Below, one piece after another: positions 26,778-36,012 of a DNA stretch of 64,000 bases. Position 1 is the stretch's first letter. Each line of letters begins with the position of its first letter. This stretch comes from a virus: IMG/VR virus record IMGVR_UViG_3300026484_000295, positions 62,001-126,000 of that record; one strand, written 5' to 3'. The notes under the pieces were generated by a model. It ran no database searches. It was not told the DNA's origin and saw only the letters and a list, made by a program, of their open reading frames with translations. The translations under genes and the position numbers were made by a program.

Positions 26778-26803
26778 TAAATAAATAAAAAATATATTAG
26801 AGA
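26771..26803 (+). promoter_or_regulatory. Late promoter inside a 9-bp inverted repeat next to the ribosome site
   Basis: TCTCTAATA (26771-26779) pairs with TATTAGAGA (26795-26803). The loop carries AATAAATA boxes, and the right arm abuts GGAGAA before the 1331-aa gene. Confidence 0.55.
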
Positions 26804-26815
26804 TGGAGAAATGAT

Positions 26816-29800
26816 ATGGGTTTAATCGTTAAACACGCAGATGGGAGTGAATTCCTTAATATTGCGAATAAAACATATGATGATGTATCAACAAGTTTAA
26901 AATTACCAGGTAAAGGTGTTTTAAATTGGGGTGAGGCATATGTAAATAATTTTGTACACTTACTAGAAAATTTTGCTAGTTCAATTGAACCACAAAACCC
27001 ACAAGTTGGTCAATTATGGTATAATACGGGTTCAGGTGTTTTATCAGTTTATACAATAGGACAAGAATGGGAAATAATTAATAAAGATACGGATATTGAA
27101 GCTAAATTTGATGCTTTAGTTGCTGAATTACAAGAAAGTAATGCAGGGACTATACCTCCAACAGATGTATCTATTGGTACTACTTGGTTCGATACAAACG
27201 TAAACGTATTAAAAGTTTTTAATGGTACTGAATGGGTTTCATTTGGTTTCAATTCAATAGCATCTTTTATTCAACCTAGTGATAGCGAGGCGTCAGATTT
27301 ATGGTATGATAAGAATATTAATAATCTTAAAGTTTATGACGGTTCACAATTTCAAAGGTTAATTTCGACTATTGAAAGTACAAATCAACCAACTAATTCG
27401 CCTGTTGGTCAATTTTGGACAAATACTACAACAGGTCAAATATTTATATACAAACAAGAACCATCTACAGGTGAATATTATTGGCAAGAATTAGGAGCAG
27501 AAATTGTTACAGAAGGTGATGTTTTACCGACCGTTGCCAAAACTGGTGCATTACATATAACTCGTACATCTTTTTCAAATATCCTATATATTAATAAAGG
27601 TACTAAAACTTCTCCTGTATGGGTTGAAATTCCAGAATTTGGTGGCGCTATAAAATCCGTAAATGAGCCTGTTGATGCTAAAGATGGTATGTTTTGGTTA
27701 GATGGGAATGATGTATTAAAAATTAGAAAATCTGGAGTATGGACAGATATTGACCAAACTGCAATTTCATATATTTCCGAAACAATGCCAACAGATGCTA
27801 AAGATGGTATGATATGGTTCGATACTTCAACTGGTTCTATGAAAATTAAAGTTGGAAGTAATTGGGAAGCTGTACAAGATACAGGATTAATTGAATATGG
27901 TGTAGCCCCAATTTCACCAAAAGAAGGACAATTATGGTTCGATAATACAAGATCTGAACTAAAGATATTTAACGGCACTTCGTGGATAGTTGTTAATAAT
28001 TCAAGTACTATCGTAAGTTATCAAACCCCGTTAGATGCTACTACTGGGCAATTATGGTTAGATACTACAAGTTCAGAATTAAAAGTTATGAAAGATGGAA
28101 GATGGGCCGCTTTACCAGAAAATGCTAGAGCACATCTAACAATTCCTGCTAGTCCTAAAAATGGTGATATGGCTTATGTTAATAACGCATTAAAAATATA
28201 TGATGGTTCTGATTGGAAAGATATTAATATAAATATCGATAATAGTACAACAGGAGATAATGTATCAATTAATTATGATGAAATTTCACATGAAATAGTT
28301 ATAGTTTCAGATGGTATCTCAACAAGAGTGCCTCTAGCAGTTAGTAGAGACGTTATTGTTGAGAATGTGGGTATAACATCTGACGTTGTTGAAGTTATAC
28401 ACCCAGATATAAGTGAGGGCGAACGAAGAATTATTAATATACAGAAGGTTAATTTAAATAGATCTTTTTTCGTTTTTAGAAATGGTAGATTTACTGATAA
28501 TTATTATACAGACTCCCAGGATTTAATTCTTAATAATGCGGCTGGAGATGATGAAATCGATATTTTACAATTTAATGGCGATATTTCTATAAATTATATA
28601 GTTAAAAAATTTAAATCAACTATTAATGGCAATTTTACTATTGATAACTATACTAGAACATTAGAAGAACAAGAAGAATACGATATTATTAAAGCTGAAT
28701 ATGATGCTAAGCTAGTTGAATTAATCGCACAGTACGGCGATAATAGTTCTGAAAGTGATTTAACTGATGCTGATTGGACTATATTGGATGAAATCGAAAG
28801 TAGATTCCCTGTTAAAATATCAAATCAAATAGCAGATTTATCATTAGGGTCTATTATAGTATTTAAAGAGGGTATTTTTATACCCACAGACGATTTATCA
28901 ATCAATGAGTTAAATGAAAATAAAATTATTATTCCTAACACGAATGCAGGCGAAATTTATACAATCATACAATTGATTGCGGGTAATGACTATAAATCAT
29001 CATTCTTCAATCGAGAAAATTCTTTTACTATTGGATCAGTTGAAGATACAACAGAATCAGCTCTAAATGTTGCAGGTAAAATGATGACTGATATGCTTCA
29101 AGCTGCTTCAAAAAATACTGCTGGATATGGTGAAGTTGATGTAGATTATGTTTTTAACAATACTGAAAAAACTGTTACCTTCAGTTTGATGAATATTGAT
29201 ACAAACTATCATTTCTTTGTAACTAGAAATAATCTTTTTGTTTCACCAGTAAATTATACAGTAGATACAATTAATAACACATTAACAATGCATGCTAATT
29301 CTTTAGATGAAATACGATTTTTTCAATTCTATTTACCACATAATTATGTACCTATTGAATTTAATTACAAAGAAGCTTTAGCTGCAAATGAAGGATGGAT
29401 AACAATCGAATTAAGTCAAGATTTTGACTTAAATAGTCCTCTACTAGTATATAGAAATGGTATGCTACAAGAATCAGCAAACATCAATATTATTACTCAA
29501 GAAACACTTGTTGATGATAATGGCATTACATATACCGTTGATGGATTAAGAAAAGTACAAATTTTTGGAGATGCAGAAACAAATGATGAATCTGTATCTG
29601 GAGTACAAATAGGTGATATCGTAACTATTATGCAAGTTTCACAACCGGAATTTTATAATATTTATTTAGAAGAATTTGGTGCAACAGTTGATGGTTTTAA
29701 TATTTTTACCTTTAATGATATAGACAGCCAAAAAGATATCTTAGTATATAGAAATGGTATGAAATTAGATGATGTAAGTTTCTATATTAATGATGATGGC

Positions 29801-30811
29801 AAATTAGTAGTCTCAGATTGTAATGGACCAACAATCGATGAACTTAATATCGATCCTAATGCTAGAGGCGATACAATTATCGTTTATCAATTTTTTACTA
29901 AAGATGTAATAGCTGAAGATGATTTAACATTCACTAAGGAAATAATTACAGCTACAACAGATGGTTATGAATACTTCCAATTACAAAATACAGAATTTAT
30001 AGCGGATGAATTCCTTTTAGTATTTAAAAATGGTCAATTAATTACAAGAAAACAACCTGAATCTGAAGATACAAATCAAACTCAAATAAATACATATAAA
30101 GTGTTTGCTGAAAGAGTTTATAATAATACAGTCCCAGCCTTAGATATTAACGGTGATCCAATTTATGATAGTGAAGGTAACCCAGTATTAAATGTTGATC
30201 CTGAAGATTATACAGATATTATGGCATTCAGTTTAGATAATGTTGTAGCTGGTGAAGAGATAGTAATATATGAATTTAATAAAAAAGTTACTAACGTAAA
30301 TAATTTATCTAGCGAAAATCATTATGAAATTCTTCCTAAAAATAATATCCAGCGAATTTATACTTCTAAGTTTGACCAATTATCAAACTTAACAATGGTA
30401 TTTCAAGACGGTTTAATTATCGATAGAAAAGTAGATAGTAATGGTAATGATAATGCTAGAATCGATGGAATGTTTAGAATATTAGATCAATATGCAGTCG
30501 ATAACATTACAAAATCAATCATAGTTAATGATTGGAAAGTGGGTGGTAAATTAAGAATTCAACAATTTACAGCACAATCATCAGATATAAAAACAATCAC
30601 GTTAAGCGTAACAATATTAGCAGATGGAACATATGATGTATTTTTACCAAACAATGAATCATATACACCTAATGCTGGAGCAATTGAAGTGTATGTTGAT
30701 AGACAAATCCAATGGACTGGTGAAGATTATCAAGAAGTTGCTAATAATAGAATAATGTTTACCAGACAACTTATGAAAGATCAAGTTGTAAAAATGATTA
30801 TAAGAAAATAG
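26816..30811 (+). CDS. Large tail fibre/baseplate protein with GQLWFDT repeats, 1331 aa
   Basis: Residues 1-90 form an attachment-type domain shared with the protein at 5169-5627. Residues 60-480 hold about nine diverged repeats of the fibre motif P..GQLWFDTT.SELKVY.G..W (for example SPKEGQLWFDNTRSELKIF). The rest is built of repeated beta units containing FRNG/YRNG/FKNG (LLVYRNGMLQESANI, ILVYRNGMKLDD, FLLVFKNGQLI), at least six times. Such regular beta units suit a long fibre or a baseplate-attached needle. The start follows GGAGAA. The stop is TAG within a hairpin. Confidence 0.8.
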   Translation: MGLIVKHADGSEFLNIANKTYDDVSTSLKLPGKGVLNWGEAYVNNFVHLLENFASSIEPQNPQVGQLWYNTGSGVLSVYTIGQEWEIINKDTDIEAKFDALVAELQESNAGTIPPTDVSIGTTWFDTNVNVLKVFNGTEWVSFGFNSIASFIQPSDSEASDLWYDKNINNLKVYDGSQFQRLISTIESTNQPTNSPVGQFWTNTTTGQIFIYKQEPSTGEYYWQELGAEIVTEGDVLPTVAKTGALHITRTSFSNILYINKGTKTSPVWVEIPEFGGAIKSVNEPVDAKDGMFWLDGNDVLKIRKSGVWTDIDQTAISYISETMPTDAKDGMIWFDTSTGSMKIKVGSNWEAVQDTGLIEYGVAPISPKEGQLWFDNTRSELKIFNGTSWIVVNNSSTIVSYQTPLDATTGQLWLDTTSSELKVMKDGRWAALPENARAHLTIPASPKNGDMAYVNNALKIYDGSDWKDININIDNSTTGDNVSINYDEISHEIVIVSDGISTRVPLAVSRDVIVENVGITSDVVEVIHPDISEGERRIINIQKVNLNRSFFVFRNGRFTDNYYTDSQDLILNNAAGDDEIDILQFNGDISINYIVKKFKSTINGNFTIDNYTRTLEEQEEYDIIKAEYDAKLVELIAQYGDNSSESDLTDADWTILDEIESRFPVKISNQIADLSLGSIIVFKEGIFIPTDDLSINELNENKIIIPNTNAGEIYTIIQLIAGNDYKSSFFNRENSFTIGSVEDTTESALNVAGKMMTDMLQAASKNTAGYGEVDVDYVFNNTEKTVTFSLMNIDTNYHFFVTRNNLFVSPVNYTVDTINNTLTMHANSLDEIRFFQFYLPHNYVPIEFNYKEALAANEGWITIELSQDFDLNSPLLVYRNGMLQESANINIITQETLVDDNGITYTVDGLRKVQIFGDAETNDESVSGVQIGDIVTIMQVSQPEFYNIYLEEFGATVDGFNIFTFNDIDSQKDILVYRNGMKLDDVSFYINDDGKLVVSDCNGPTIDELNIDPNARGDTIIVYQFFTKDVIAEDDLTFTKEIITATTDGYEYFQLQNTEFIADEFLLVFKNGQLITRKQPESEDTNQTQINTYKVFAERVYNNTVPALDINGDPIYDSEGNPVLNVDPEDYTDIMAFSLDNVVAGEEIVIYEFNKKVTNVNNLSSENHYEILPKNNIQRIYTSKFDQLSNLTMVFQDGLIIDRKVDSNGNDNARIDGMFRILDQYAVDNITKSIIVNDWKVGGKLRIQQFTAQSSDIKTITLSVTILADGTYDVFLPNNESYTPNAGAIEVYVDRQIQWTGEDYQEVANNRIMFTRQLMKDQVVKMIIRK

Positions 30812-30822
30812 CTTTTTCTTAT
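30800..30822 (+). terminator. Hairpin at the end of the 1331-aa gene
   Basis: ATAAGAAAA pairs with TTTTCTTAT (9 bp), with the TAG stop in the loop. A T-run lies in the 3' arm. Confidence 0.5.
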
Positions 30823-30826
30823 CACT

Positions 30827-30852
30827 CCTTTATATAAATAAATATATAAAGG
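30827..30852 (+). promoter_or_regulatory. TATAAATA late promoter in an inverted repeat that covers the ribosome site
   Basis: CCTTTATATA (30827-30836) and TATATAAAGG (30843-30852) are a perfect 10-bp inverted repeat. The exact late box is 30833-30840, and the right arm contains the start of AAAGGAGGG. RNA starting at the late promoter would lack the left arm, while read-through RNA would fold over the ribosome site. Confidence 0.65.
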
Positions 30853-30864
30853 AGGGCTTATTTC

Positions 30865-31527
30865 ATGAGTAAATATTTCAATAACACAGAGTCATTATCT
30901 ACACCTATTTCAGAAGTCTCAGAAGAAAACGACTCAATCATACCCACACATATTCAACAATTAGATGACAGCGGAAAATCTAATCTTCAATCAAAATTAA
31001 ATAGTACCTTTGATGATGAAATAAAGAGAGTTGCTTCTCAATCTGCAATTATAGATGATAGTATGGACGAACTCAAAAAAGTTACAGATTCATATACCGA
31101 AATTGAAAATGCTTTAAAAAAATTTAAACCATTAGAATTATTCGAACGTTTGAATCAAATAACATTTTTGATGATTGAAATGAGGAACAGATTGGATGCT
31201 ATTGAGAATCATTTGAAAATTGATGAAGAAAAACCACCAAAATCACCAATAGAACATTTTAATGAGTCTTCTTATAATAAAGATAATGATCTTATGAATC
31301 CAAAAGTTGTTAAAGAGCAATTAAATAATATACAGAGGGGAGGTATCCCAACCATACCCAATGAAAATTATATTGAAAATGGTGCAAATTTAGAAGAAAT
31401 GTTTCCTGGTAAACCAGATGAGGCATATCAAGCAGCATATAAAAGTTTAGCTGAAAATCAAGATAAATTAAATACTCAAACTACCTCAAAATCTCCAAAA
31501 GGAGGGATTCAAGGTATTAGATTCTAA
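30865..31527 (+). CDS. Unrecognised coiled-coil protein, 220 aa
   Basis: Not recognised. Ser/Glu-rich N-terminus, a predicted coiled coil at about 50-125 (MDELKKVTDSYTEIENALKK, later FLMIEMRNRLDAIENH) and a flexible Pro/Asn-rich C-terminal half. Strong ribosome site AAAGGAGGG and a late promoter at 30833-30840, so a late virion or assembly protein is likely. It ends 2 bases from the stop of a convergent gene. Confidence 0.65.
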   Translation: MSKYFNNTESLSTPISEVSEENDSIIPTHIQQLDDSGKSNLQSKLNSTFDDEIKRVASQSAIIDDSMDELKKVTDSYTEIENALKKFKPLELFERLNQITFLMIEMRNRLDAIENHLKIDEEKPPKSPIEHFNESSYNKDNDLMNPKVVKEQLNNIQRGGIPTIPNENYIENGANLEEMFPGKPDEAYQAAYKSLAENQDKLNTQTTSKSPKGGIQGIRF

Positions 31528-31529
31528 AT

Positions 31530-32171
31530 TTACCACCCTTGGATTGTTTGTGAACCATCATTACCCCATGTTTTAGTCCACAAACTAGATGTAGAATTGT
31601 AACTCCAGCCTGTTGGATCTGGAGTTACTAATTTTTCCTTTTGTGAAAAACTTTCAGTATTACGAAATGACATAGGAAATACCATAATCTTATGACTGTT
31701 TAGATACGACTCCATCGTTTCTTCCATTTCATAATTAAGTGTTACTAAATAATCTATTTTTTTTAAAAAATCTTCCTTTTTATTTAAACTAGGATAAATA
31801 GATTTAATATTTAATTTTTCTTGTTTTAATTTTTTTATCTCATTAAATTCATCTCTAGTTGTTACGTAATGAAAATCTCTAGAAGGAAATAAGGGTATCA
31901 TATATTCTAATAAACGTTTATTAAATGGTAAAAAAGCAAATTGATCAGATATAGGACTATTAAATAAAACTGTCAATGTACGTTCTATTTCTCGTTTTAA
32001 TGCATATATCATTTCATCTGATAATTCTAAATCATCATCAGCAATAACTCCAATATTTAAATTATTAATTTGAATAGACTTCTTTGCAGGATTTATATCT
32101 TTATTTTTTTCTATATCTAAATTATCATCAGATCTACTGGTTATTTTATATATTAAATCTTTATAGTTCAT
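31530..32171 (-). CDS. Unrecognised late protein, 213 aa
   Basis: Not recognised. A charged N-terminus, an alpha/beta central part (LPFNKRLLEYMIPLFPSRDF) and a Trp/Ser-rich end (TGWSYNSTSSLWTKTWGND). The exact late promoter at 32191-32198 implies late, virion-related expression. Convergent with the preceding plus-strand gene. Confidence 0.65.
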   Translation of the reverse strand: MNYKDLIYKITSRSDDNLDIEKNKDINPAKKSIQINNLNIGVIADDDLELSDEMIYALKREIERTLTVLFNSPISDQFAFLPFNKRLLEYMIPLFPSRDFHYVTTRDEFNEIKKLKQEKLNIKSIYPSLNKKEDFLKKIDYLVTLNYEMEETMESYLNSHKIMVFPMSFRNTESFSQKEKLVTPDPTGWSYNSTSSLWTKTWGNDGSQTIQGW

Positions 32172-32190
32172 ATAGTAATCCTTTTTTCTT

Positions 32191-32198
32191 TATTTATA
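32191..32198 (-). promoter_or_regulatory. T4-type late promoter TATAAATA
   Basis: Exact box 20 bases upstream of the 213-aa gene, next to an AAAAAAGGAT ribosome site. Confidence 0.7.
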
Positions 32199-32273
32199 CA
32201 TTGTCAATCTTTTTTTATAAAATATTTATTTTATTGAATAAATAAGATTAAATTAATTAGGAGTTTCGACATT

Positions 32274-32975
32274 ATGCAACTTAAAGAACTAAAAGCTATA
32301 TATGAAGCTAGAGATCAAAATGAAAATAGACTTTTTAAATATTGTTCATTTGAATGGATTTTAGATTTACTAAAAGACGGCCAAGTATATTCATATGATA
32401 AATCATTGAGAGATCAAAGAAAAGGTATTATTGATGGTAAAAACTGGATAGCATTAACAACTAAACGTAGTTCAACAATCAACCAATACTTAGAAGAATA
32501 TGGTACTATTGAAGTAACATTTGATAAGGAATTATTAAAGAAAAGTAACGAAATATTTACAGTTAGATATTCTACTGAATGGCTAGATAAAAGACCAAGT
32601 ATTTTATCATTTATAACAAAAGGCAAATATAAAAGTTCTAAAGATTATTTTAAAGAAAATTATAAAAATATAAATTGGAATAACACCGATAATTTTTCAT
32701 TAAAATTCTTTGATGATTATATGAATAATGGTATATTAGATATTGATTTGATTTTATCTGAAATGTCGGTTGCAGAAATTGAAGATTATATATATGATAC
32801 CAATTATATACCTTTTGAGAATTATATAAATTCTTTAGGAACCGAAGATGAATTAGTTATCGTTGACTCCCCTTTAACTTTAGTTAATGATGCAATTCTA
32901 CAAATTGTTGTTCCAAGACGTTATAAAGAAAAAATAAAAGAGTACGAAACAGAATATAAAATTCGATACGAATAA
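32274..32975 (+). CDS. Lone plus-strand protein, possibly ADP-ribosyltransferase-like, 233 aa
   Basis: The order LFKYCSFEWILDLLKDGQVY, then GKNWIALTTKR, then IEVTFDKELL resembles a widespread phage group with a Y-H/C-S opening, a loop, 'S/T-T-R' and a following 'F-D-x-x-L' strand, which some annotations relate to the ADP-ribosyltransferase fold. The catalytic Glu cannot be assigned with confidence. It stands alone between two minus-strand genes, behind its own AATAAATA box (32237-32244) and TAGGAG. It could instead be a structural protein. The family call is tentative. Confidence 0.55.
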   Translation: MQLKELKAIYEARDQNENRLFKYCSFEWILDLLKDGQVYSYDKSLRDQRKGIIDGKNWIALTTKRSSTINQYLEEYGTIEVTFDKELLKKSNEIFTVRYSTEWLDKRPSILSFITKGKYKSSKDYFKENYKNINWNNTDNFSLKFFDDYMNNGILDIDLILSEMSVAEIEDYIYDTNYIPFENYINSLGTEDELVIVDSPLTLVNDAILQIVVPRRYKEKIKEYETEYKIRYE

Positions 32976-32978
32976 TTT

Positions 32979-33533
32979 TTAAATTACAGCTGATTTAACA
33001 CTTGAAAAATAATCAGTTGTGTTTTCATTAGAGGCCGTTGCTGCAGCACTAGTTAAAATATTGGTACTACTAGCCGTAGTACTTTGTCCTGTTGTTACGG
33101 AAACAACTCCGGCTCCAAGAGATGAACTGATTATAGCCTGACCACTTGAATCAGGCTCCATACCAAGTGCACCACCGATGGTATTTGTTGTTAGTCCTAT
33201 TCCATCACCTAATGTTGATGAAATGGTACCGATACCTGTATCCAATCCAGAACCTATAAATTTTCCTGCTTCCGCTATTGAAGGACCAGCTAAAGCCATA
33301 CCTAAATCAGCGATAGCATTTAACAAAGCATTATTGCCAGATCCACAAGGATCATTATTAACATCCCCAGAACCTTGTCCTCCTCCGGCACCACTAGGAC
33401 AAGGTTTTGCTCCTAACAGATTACGCATAGCAGAATCAGCCGTATTACCTAATATTCCAGTTATAGCTGAACTTGTTCCACTTGTCAATGATACTGATGC
33501 TAAGGGGGATAAAACATTGTCTGGATCAAACAT
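32979..33533 (-). CDS. Gly/Ser/Thr-rich structural-region protein, 184 aa
   Basis: Not recognised. Low complexity: Gly/Ser/Ala/Thr-rich with amphipathic Gly repeats (GSGLDTGIGTISSTLGDGIG, LTTNTIGGALG), a Cys pair near 45-62 and no signal peptide. It resembles the hydrophobic C-terminal part of tape-measure-type proteins in style. It is downstream of the tail-tube-fold gene and has promoter variants at 33549-33560. Confidence 0.6.
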   Translation of the reverse strand: MFDPDNVLSPLASVSLTSGTSSAITGILGNTADSAMRNLLGAKPCPSGAGGGQGSGDVNNDPCGSGNNALLNAIADLGMALAGPSIAEAGKFIGSGLDTGIGTISSTLGDGIGLTTNTIGGALGMEPDSSGQAIISSSLGAGVVSVTTGQSTTASSTNILTSAAATASNENTTDYFSSVKSAVI

Positions 33534-33572
33534 AATTATTCCTTTTTATATTTATTTATCAATTATTTTGAT

Positions 33573-35177
33573 TTATATCCAAATAGGACTATTACCTTTT
33601 TTTAATACTCTAGGGGATGATCCCTGAATAACATTAAATTTTTCTACCTTAAATACAGCTTGTACAGTATATATAGTTTCATCACCTTCATCATCAGCCG
33701 CATCAAAATCAAAACTACTTAATACAGCATTTTCAAATTTATATTCTAAATGATTATTTGTTTCAACACTTAAATCATATATAGAAAATACAGGAATTAA
33801 TATCGAATCTCTTAAAAGAAAAGTACCAGTATTACCAACAGATTTATGATCCCATACATCACCAGTAAAATACGAATATAAAGTCGAAACTGTTTTATGA
33901 TCAACATCATCCCAAAATGTAACACTAACATCACCAATATTATATTTTACTGGGTATTGACGTTTAACATTAAATCGAATTTGTTCAATACTCTCTATAT
34001 CAACTTTAGGCCTATCTATGGTTTTAACCATCCAATCTAAATCCGATAATTTTGAAGGGAATTCTCCCATATATGCATGTTTATTTTTTGGCTGTATATG
34101 TTGGGATATTATTTTTTCCAATTCACCATCAGTATTAGCCATTTTTGCATCAAATTTTAAATAAGTACCTTCGTTTTTAGGATTTAATTTATTTGTTGTA
34201 TCTCTATAAATTTGATCTAAAATAAGGTCTTCGGCTGTTTTCTTTTTTAGTTCTTCTATCTTATGTGTAGCATCATATAATTGGGTTGCAGCATCTTGTT
34301 TTTCTCTAATACTTGCATTAGGATCATTAACAATTTTATTTAAATCCGCTATACGCTTCTTTTCAGCAGATATCTTTGCTTGAATAACGGCACGTTTTTT
34401 TGCTATTTCGGCATTCTCTTTATCTTTTTCAATATTCTTATTATTCGTTTTTAAATTTACCGCATCTTGTTCTTTTGCTACTTCAACACTATCAACCATA
34501 TCTTTATAAATTTCTGGGTAATCTTCAGCTAATTTCTCTTTTATTTTTTCTTCATTCTCCAATGATTCTTTATAAATATCTTCGCTTTTTGATACATCAT
34601 TTTCAAGAGTAGGTAGTTCATTTTCAGCAGTTTCAATATCGCTATCGTAATCTTCTATATCATCTTCTAAATTACCATTTTCAGTTGCTAAATTGTCATT
34701 TTCAGTTGCTAAATTGCCATTTTCAGTTGCTAAATTGCCATTTTCTTTCTCTAAAGCTTTTCTCTTAGCTACAACTTTTTCATATGCCTCATTTGCTGCC
34801 GCAATTTCTTCCGGAGATTTTGAATTATCGATAGCAACATTGTATAATTCCTTTTCCCGAACTTTTAAATTATCTATTTTATCATTATTTGTATCTATTT
34901 TATCATTATTTGTATCTATTTTATCATTATTTGTATCTATTTTATCATCATTTATATCTATTTTATTTTTAGCTATCTGTTTTTTGTTTTCCAATTTACT
35001 AATATCATTCTTTTTTTGTTGTAAATTAGCATTTGCATCCATAACATCTTGTTTGGCTTGAGTTGTTTTTTTACAAGCATTATCATAGGAAGAGCTTTTT
35101 GCTCTAATGGCGTTTTTTGCTTTTAAGGCATTATTAGTCGGTAATGGTTTTGATGGTGTTGTTGTAATAGTACTCAT
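33573..35177 (-). CDS. Tail-tube-fold protein with long N-terminal coiled coil, 534 aa (gp48/gp54-type candidate)
   Basis: Residues 1-330 are Lys/Glu/Asn-rich coiled coil containing two arrays of exact 7-residue repeats (DKIDTNN and ENGNLAT). The C-terminal 200 residues align by eye with the tail tube protein of this phage (52164-52853): WMVKTIDRPKVDIESIE against HVKTITKPNVTFAEIE, then VTFWDDVDHKTV against VELDDSLDGAV. T4 gp48 and gp54 (tube-baseplate junction) share the tube fold, so that role is plausible. A fused coiled coil of this size is unusual. Confidence 0.7.
   Translation of the reverse strand: MSTITTTPSKPLPTNNALKAKNAIRAKSSSYDNACKKTTQAKQDVMDANANLQQKKNDISKLENKKQIAKNKIDINDDKIDTNNDKIDTNNDKIDTNNDKIDNLKVREKELYNVAIDNSKSPEEIAAANEAYEKVVAKRKALEKENGNLATENGNLATENDNLATENGNLEDDIEDYDSDIETAENELPTLENDVSKSEDIYKESLENEEKIKEKLAEDYPEIYKDMVDSVEVAKEQDAVNLKTNNKNIEKDKENAEIAKKRAVIQAKISAEKKRIADLNKIVNDPNASIREKQDAATQLYDATHKIEELKKKTAEDLILDQIYRDTTNKLNPKNEGTYLKFDAKMANTDGELEKIISQHIQPKNKHAYMGEFPSKLSDLDWMVKTIDRPKVDIESIEQIRFNVKRQYPVKYNIGDVSVTFWDDVDHKTVSTLYSYFTGDVWDHKSVGNTGTFLLRDSILIPVFSIYDLSVETNNHLEYKFENAVLSSFDFDAADDEGDETIYTVQAVFKVEKFNVIQGSSPRVLKKGNSPIWI
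34660..34743 (-). repeat. 21-bp tandem repeats (about 4 copies) encoding ENGNLAT
   Basis: Units of 21 bases such as 34702-34722 and 34723-34743 are identical; neighbours differ by one base or are partial. A 7-residue unit matches a coiled-coil heptad. Confidence 0.85.
34871..34954 (-). repeat. 21-bp tandem repeats (4 copies) encoding DKIDTNN
   Basis: Units start at 34871, 34892, 34913 and 34934; the first three are identical and the fourth has a few changes. They encode heptads in the coiled coil. Confidence 0.88.
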
Positions 35178-35179
35178 TT

Positions 35180-35866
35180 TTAAGAAGCCCTTTTATTAAA
35201 TTGATATTCATATTCATACATTCGATCAAGCATAGGATTTTCTTCTATAATAGGTATAAAATTATTATCAAATTGAACATCTTTTATATATCTATAATCA
35301 ATTATATACTGCATTATTGTTCTCATTTCTTCTGGAGCTTGTTCAACTATTAAATTAAAAACATCATAATTTCTAGTCCATTTGATATCATAATATAAAT
35401 CTTTATCTAAAAATTCATTATTAAAAATTTCTTCAAATAACGAATCTAGCACAACATCATCTTCATTTTCAAGAAATATAGTGAATATATCTATATATTT
35501 AAGATAGTTTAGTTGATCAAATTTAAAAAGACTATTTAAATATTTTCGCTTATCATTTATTATTTTATTAATATTGTTTATTTTTATTTTATAGTTGTTA
35601 ATTTCTCTTTTTATACGTAAATAATTTTCATCTTTTTCTAAAAGCTTATATTGAGATAAAACTATTTTATCTGGAATTATAGTTTTGTTGTTTATTTTCA
35701 TTTGTTCATATAAAAATAAATTGTGAAATAGATCTTTTTTTATTGATAGTACTTGATCATTCAATGTATTGTATTTGAATTCTAATGTTTCTAGTTCAGT
35801 AATATATATTGATAAAGTATTATCTATATTATCTAAGAGAAAATCTTCTTTATTGTAAACTTTCAT
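35180..35866 (-). CDS. Unrecognised coiled-coil protein, 228 aa
   Basis: Not recognised. Residues 10-120 are strongly helical and rich in Asn, Lys, Ile and Glu (LETLEFKYNTLNDQVLSIKK). The C-terminal half is acidic (IFLENEDDVVLDSLFEEIFN). It lies 2 bases upstream of the tail-tube-fold gene and shares its late promoter at 35888-35895, so it is probably a partner or assembly factor of that protein. Confidence 0.65.
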   Translation of the reverse strand: MKVYNKEDFLLDNIDNTLSIYITELETLEFKYNTLNDQVLSIKKDLFHNLFLYEQMKINNKTIIPDKIVLSQYKLLEKDENYLRIKREINNYKIKINNINKIINDKRKYLNSLFKFDQLNYLKYIDIFTIFLENEDDVVLDSLFEEIFNNEFLDKDLYYDIKWTRNYDVFNLIVEQAPEEMRTIMQYIIDYRYIKDVQFDNNFIPIIEENPMLDRMYEYEYQFNKRAS

Positions 35867-35875
35867 TAGTTACTC

Positions 35876-35907
35876 CTTATTATAATTTATTTATACCAAT
35901 TAATAAG
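35876..35907 (-). promoter_or_regulatory. TATAAATA late promoter inside a 7-bp inverted repeat over the ribosome site
   Basis: The exact late box at 35888-35895 lies between CTTATTA (35876-35882 on plus) and TAATAAG (35901-35907). On the RNA the downstream arm is part of AATAAGGAG. Confidence 0.6.
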
Positions 35908-35954
35908 ATTATATTATGAAAAGTTGATTTTGCAGCAGTATAGTGTATGAAGTT

Positions 35955-35981
35955 TTTATAGAAGGTCTTACCTTCTATAAA
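35955..35981 (-). terminator. Hairpin after the 175-aa gene
   Basis: Perfect 11-bp stem TTTATAGAAGG/CCTTCTATAAA with a 5-base loop, about 30 bases past the stop at 36013. No clear U-tract on the minus strand. Confidence 0.5.
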
Positions 35982-36012
35982 ATAAGTTCTAGTGGATATG
36001 AATAGTTAAAAA

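Noticed and set aside
34871-34954. CRISPR-like array
   Set aside because: The 21-bp units are contiguous, in frame and encode a heptad; there are no spacers.
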